Assembly: GCA_003663345.1 (NCBI GenBank)
Contig: QMZU01000031.1
Coordinates: forward strand, 1 to 7,681
Direction of reading: 5' to 3'
DNA: 7,681 nucleotides
Source of the DNA: Candidatus Aenigmatarchaeota archaeon
GTDB lineage: Archaea > Aenigmatarchaeota > Aenigmatarchaeia > PWEA01 > B50-G16
Part shown: positions 5,444-7,681 of the stretch, piece after piece
How positions within the stretch are numbered: position 1 is the first letter of the stretch
How the letters are laid out: each line of letters starts with the position of its first letter
Notes under the pieces: model-generated
Told to the model about the DNA's origin: nothing
Database searches by the model: none
The model's input: the letters and a program-made list of their open reading frames with translations, nothing else
Position numbers and translations under genes: made by a program

Positions 5444-7681
5444 ATGCCCCCCTCCAGAGGACTTGTCTTCTCCATAGATGCTCTGATAGCCCTGCTTCTC
5501 ATGTTTCTGGTGCTGGGGAGTACAACCCTCTACTTCACCCTCACACCTCAGGTGGAATACAGGTCTCTTCACGTGGATGCAGAGGACGGCATGCAGATAC
5601 TATCCAACCTCAGGGTCAGAGATATTCAGGAGAATATAACGGATATGATAGAGAACGGTTACATAACGGAGAGTGACATGAACAAAACACTCCTTGAGGC
5701 AATAGGAAGCTTCTGGCTCAGCGGTAACAGGTCGGTGGCCGAGAATCTGACAAGGATTGCGCTTCAGAACATTCCGGTATGCTACAGCCTTGAATTCGAG
5801 GAGAGTGAGATATACAGCAACTGTGAGGATGAGGGTGAAACAGTTGCCATAGCCACCAGAATGGCATCAGGATACCAGACGAACCGCTCGGAACTTGGTT
5901 ATGTGGCAAGAGTCTGGCTCACAGGGGTGAAGAGCAAGAATAGCCGCGCTTTCGGTTATTTCGGTGGATACGTGGGTGATGGAAATATAACCAGAATCAT
6001 AAACCTCGAGAATCTCGATACAGTTAAGAACGCGACCATGGAGATGGATGCGGGCTCGGATTTCGACCTGTATATCAACGGTAATTATTCTGGCAGGTAC
6101 ATTAGAAATGGAAACGGTGTGAATGAATGGATAATTCCTGAATCCAACTACTCTCTGTTCAGATCTGGGCCGAACCTCTTCAGGTTCAACTTCACGGGCA
6201 ACGATTCCTACATAGGCGGAGGCTACATAAAGATAAGGTATAACACAACTTCCATCGACCTTGAAGATATAGAAGAGGATAACACAACGAGATATTACTT
6301 TCCCGGAATAGAGGGGATAATAAACCTCTACACATCCTTTTACGTTCCGGGTGAATTGAAATCACTGGACCTTCACCTTCACTACTACAGCAATTATACA
6401 ATCTTCGTGAACATAGGTAATGTGACGGTTTATGAGAACAGCTCGGACGGGGAGATAACTGTTGATATCGAGAATCAGACACTCTCGCAGCTGTTAGAAA
6501 ACAATGGAATTGATTACGAAGACCTCAATAATCAGAATATTCCGGTCAGAATAGGTACGAGAAATACCACATCAACCATAGAAACACGGGGAGCAGATGT
6601 TGTTCTGGTCACGGACCTCTCCGGCAGCATGGAATGGTGCTCCGAGGCGGAATGCGCAACACAGACACAGCCCGGAGAATCCTTCTGCGGAACCACATGC
6701 ATCTATTATCCTGAAGAGGGTCCGTATTGTGAGTTCAAAGACAGGAGCTGGGTTCTCCCTGGGGATGGGAACGTATGCAGCCAGAGATGGAACTCTACCT
6801 GTCCGCCAGATGACCCGAAAAAAATCGATATTGCAAAGAATGCCAGCAAACTCTTTCTGGAATCAATACTCCAGCATTCCAAAAATAGAGTCGGTACGGT
6901 CGAGTACACGGATGCATATGATCCTGTATTGCCTGAAGGAGGAACGTGCACACGGAGATGTGCTTTTTTCGGACTGATCTGCTGGAATGACTGCCCTGAT
7001 TGTATAACCGTATTCAATGATGGTATACCATCTTCCCATGATTTAAGCTCCAACAGAACAGAGCTGGAGGAGCATGTTGATAATTTTGATACCTATTTCG
7101 GAACCTGTATATGCTGCGGTGTTAACAGAGCAAAGGACATGCTTCTCTCGCAGAGCAACTCTTCAAGGATAAGAGCGATGATAGTGATGAGTGATGGCCA
7201 GGCCACCGGCAGGTGTTCGGAACAGGGAACCGGTGATCCAAAACAGGATGCGATACAGGCAGCACAGGAGGCATGCGACCTCAACATATCGGTTTACACT
7301 GTCGGATTCGGTTCTTCTGCTGATGAGGATACGCTGAAACAGATGGCATGCAATGAATCCATGTATTACAATGCAACGGATGCTGAGAAACTGGCGGAGA
7401 TATATGAAAAGATAGGAGGAGAACTGCTTCAGATTAGCTATACAACCCAGACCGTTGAGGTGAGCGGTGAGGTTAAGAGAAACAACATCCTTTTCAACGA
7501 TTCATATATCGAATATCATTACGAGCCCGTATCAGAGCAGCTCGAGTACGGAGAGATACCGATAGAACTTGAAGGAGAGAGATTTGGTGGAGTGAAGAGC
7601 AGCCCTCAGGTGGGGTGGTTCTATGTTGGTCCTGACACAAAGGTTCTGGATGCAAAAGTGACCTCATACTCCTCTGAATTC
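5444..7681 (+). CDS. Large pilin-like secreted protein with cysteine-rich VWA domain (partial, 3' end beyond window)
   Basis: The frame stays open for 746 codons to the window edge. It starts MPPSRGLVFSIDALIALLLM with a pilin-like helix (about 13-33) and the same F-S-x-D motif as the gene at 4498. Residues 35-390 are a beta-rich extracellular region. A von Willebrand A domain follows (about 385-660): MIDAS D391-L-S393-G-S395, T554 (FGT) and D584 (MSDG), the full metal-binding set. Helix 1 is at 461-476 and strand RVGTVEY at 482-488. Two cysteine-rich insertions (399-453, seven Cys; 502-520, five Cys) interrupt the VWA core, plus C555, C557, C558, C591, C611 and C636: 18 Cys in all. There are 26 N-x-S/T sequons, far above chance. 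It is most likely a heavily glycosylated cell-surface or pilus-tip adhesin. Other VWA roles (protease inhibitor-like, chelatase-like) fit poorly with the leader. A C-terminal anchor may lie outside. Confidence 0.88.
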   Translation, partial: MPPSRGLVFSIDALIALLLMFLVLGSTTLYFTLTPQVEYRSLHVDAEDGMQILSNLRVRDIQENITDMIENGYITESDMNKTLLEAIGSFWLSGNRSVAENLTRIALQNIPVCYSLEFEESEIYSNCEDEGETVAIATRMASGYQTNRSELGYVARVWLTGVKSKNSRAFGYFGGYVGDGNITRIINLENLDTVKNATMEMDAGSDFDLYINGNYSGRYIRNGNGVNEWIIPESNYSLFRSGPNLFRFNFTGNDSYIGGGYIKIRYNTTSIDLEDIEEDNTTRYYFPGIEGIINLYTSFYVPGELKSLDLHLHYYSNYTIFVNIGNVTVYENSSDGEITVDIENQTLSQLLENNGIDYEDLNNQNIPVRIGTRNTTSTIETRGADVVLVTDLSGSMEWCSEAECATQTQPGESFCGTTCIYYPEEGPYCEFKDRSWVLPGDGNVCSQRWNSTCPPDDPKKIDIAKNASKLFLESILQHSKNRVGTVEYTDAYDPVLPEGGTCTRRCAFFGLICWNDCPDCITVFNDGIPSSHDLSSNRTELEEHVDNFDTYFGTCICCGVNRAKDMLLSQSNSSRIRAMIVMSDGQATGRCSEQGTGDPKQDAIQAAQEACDLNISVYTVGFGSSADEDTLKQMACNESMYYNATDAEKLAEIYEKIGGELLQISYTTQTVEVSGEVKRNNILFNDSYIEYHYEPVSEQLEYGEIPIELEGERFGGVKSSPQVGWFYVGPDTKVLDAKVTSYSSEF

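Noticed and set aside
5404..5502. Longer version of the Cys-rich protein starting at 5502 on the minus strand
   Set aside because: It would bury the signal anchor inside the protein and run through the divergent promoter and the start of the VWA gene.
6597..6977. Plus-strand 126-codon frame inside the VWA coding region
   Set aside because: It is a shifted frame of the VWA gene, which carries clear MIDAS motifs; its own product has no recognisable features.
1..7681. CRISPR arrays, insertion sequences or long direct repeats
   Set aside because: No regularly spaced repeats, transposase motifs or terminal inverted repeats were seen on reading the window.

Overview
The window is archaeal chromosomal DNA. 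The rRNA has archaeal signatures, with G at E. coli position 2058 and U at 2499. It also carries an archaeal-type RNase P RNA, an archaeal Sec61-beta, KaiC-like and class III prepilin-type proteins, and TATA boxes about 25-29 bases before start codons. The phylum cannot be fixed from the sequence. The surface-protein content and an unlinked 5S gene would fit a deep euryarchaeal or DPANN-like lineage, but that is inference.

Layout: positions 1 to about 860 are the 3' third of a 23S rRNA gene (end of domain V and domain VI). No 5S gene follows. A gene for an AAA_14/DUF4143-type ATPase comes next (968-2284). An RNase P RNA gene with its own TATA box follows (about 2324-2682), and a 53-residue Sec61-beta gene lies 14 bases after it (2697-2858). 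A single-domain KaiC-like ATPase with an N-terminal C2H2 zinc finger is at 2895-3674.

From 3713 to the window end lies a surface-appendage or adhesion locus. Three overlapping genes encode short pilin-like proteins (3713-4989). A small membrane-anchored cysteine-rich protein is encoded on the opposite strand (4990-5403). Divergent to it is a very large secreted protein (5444 to beyond 7681) with a pilin-like N-terminus, 26 N-glycosylation sequons and a cysteine-rich von Willebrand A domain with a complete MIDAS. Together they suggest a type IV pilus-like surface structure with minor pilins and a large adhesin-like component; no assembly ATPase, platform protein or peptidase gene is in the window.

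Expression signals are consistent. Genes that begin a transcript have a TATA box 23-29 bases before the ATG and are probably leaderless. Genes inside operons have Shine-Dalgarno-like GGTG or GAGG sequences.

The most unusual feature is in the rRNA. Read by eye against E. coli numbering, it carries C2452U, A2503C and G2576U around the peptidyl-transferase pocket, and G2661A in the sarcin-ricin loop. All are positions I know as essentially universal. The surrounding helices are intact and the catalytic residues A2451, U2506, U2585 and A2602 are kept. If not sequencing error, this is a naturally remodelled ribosomal active centre.
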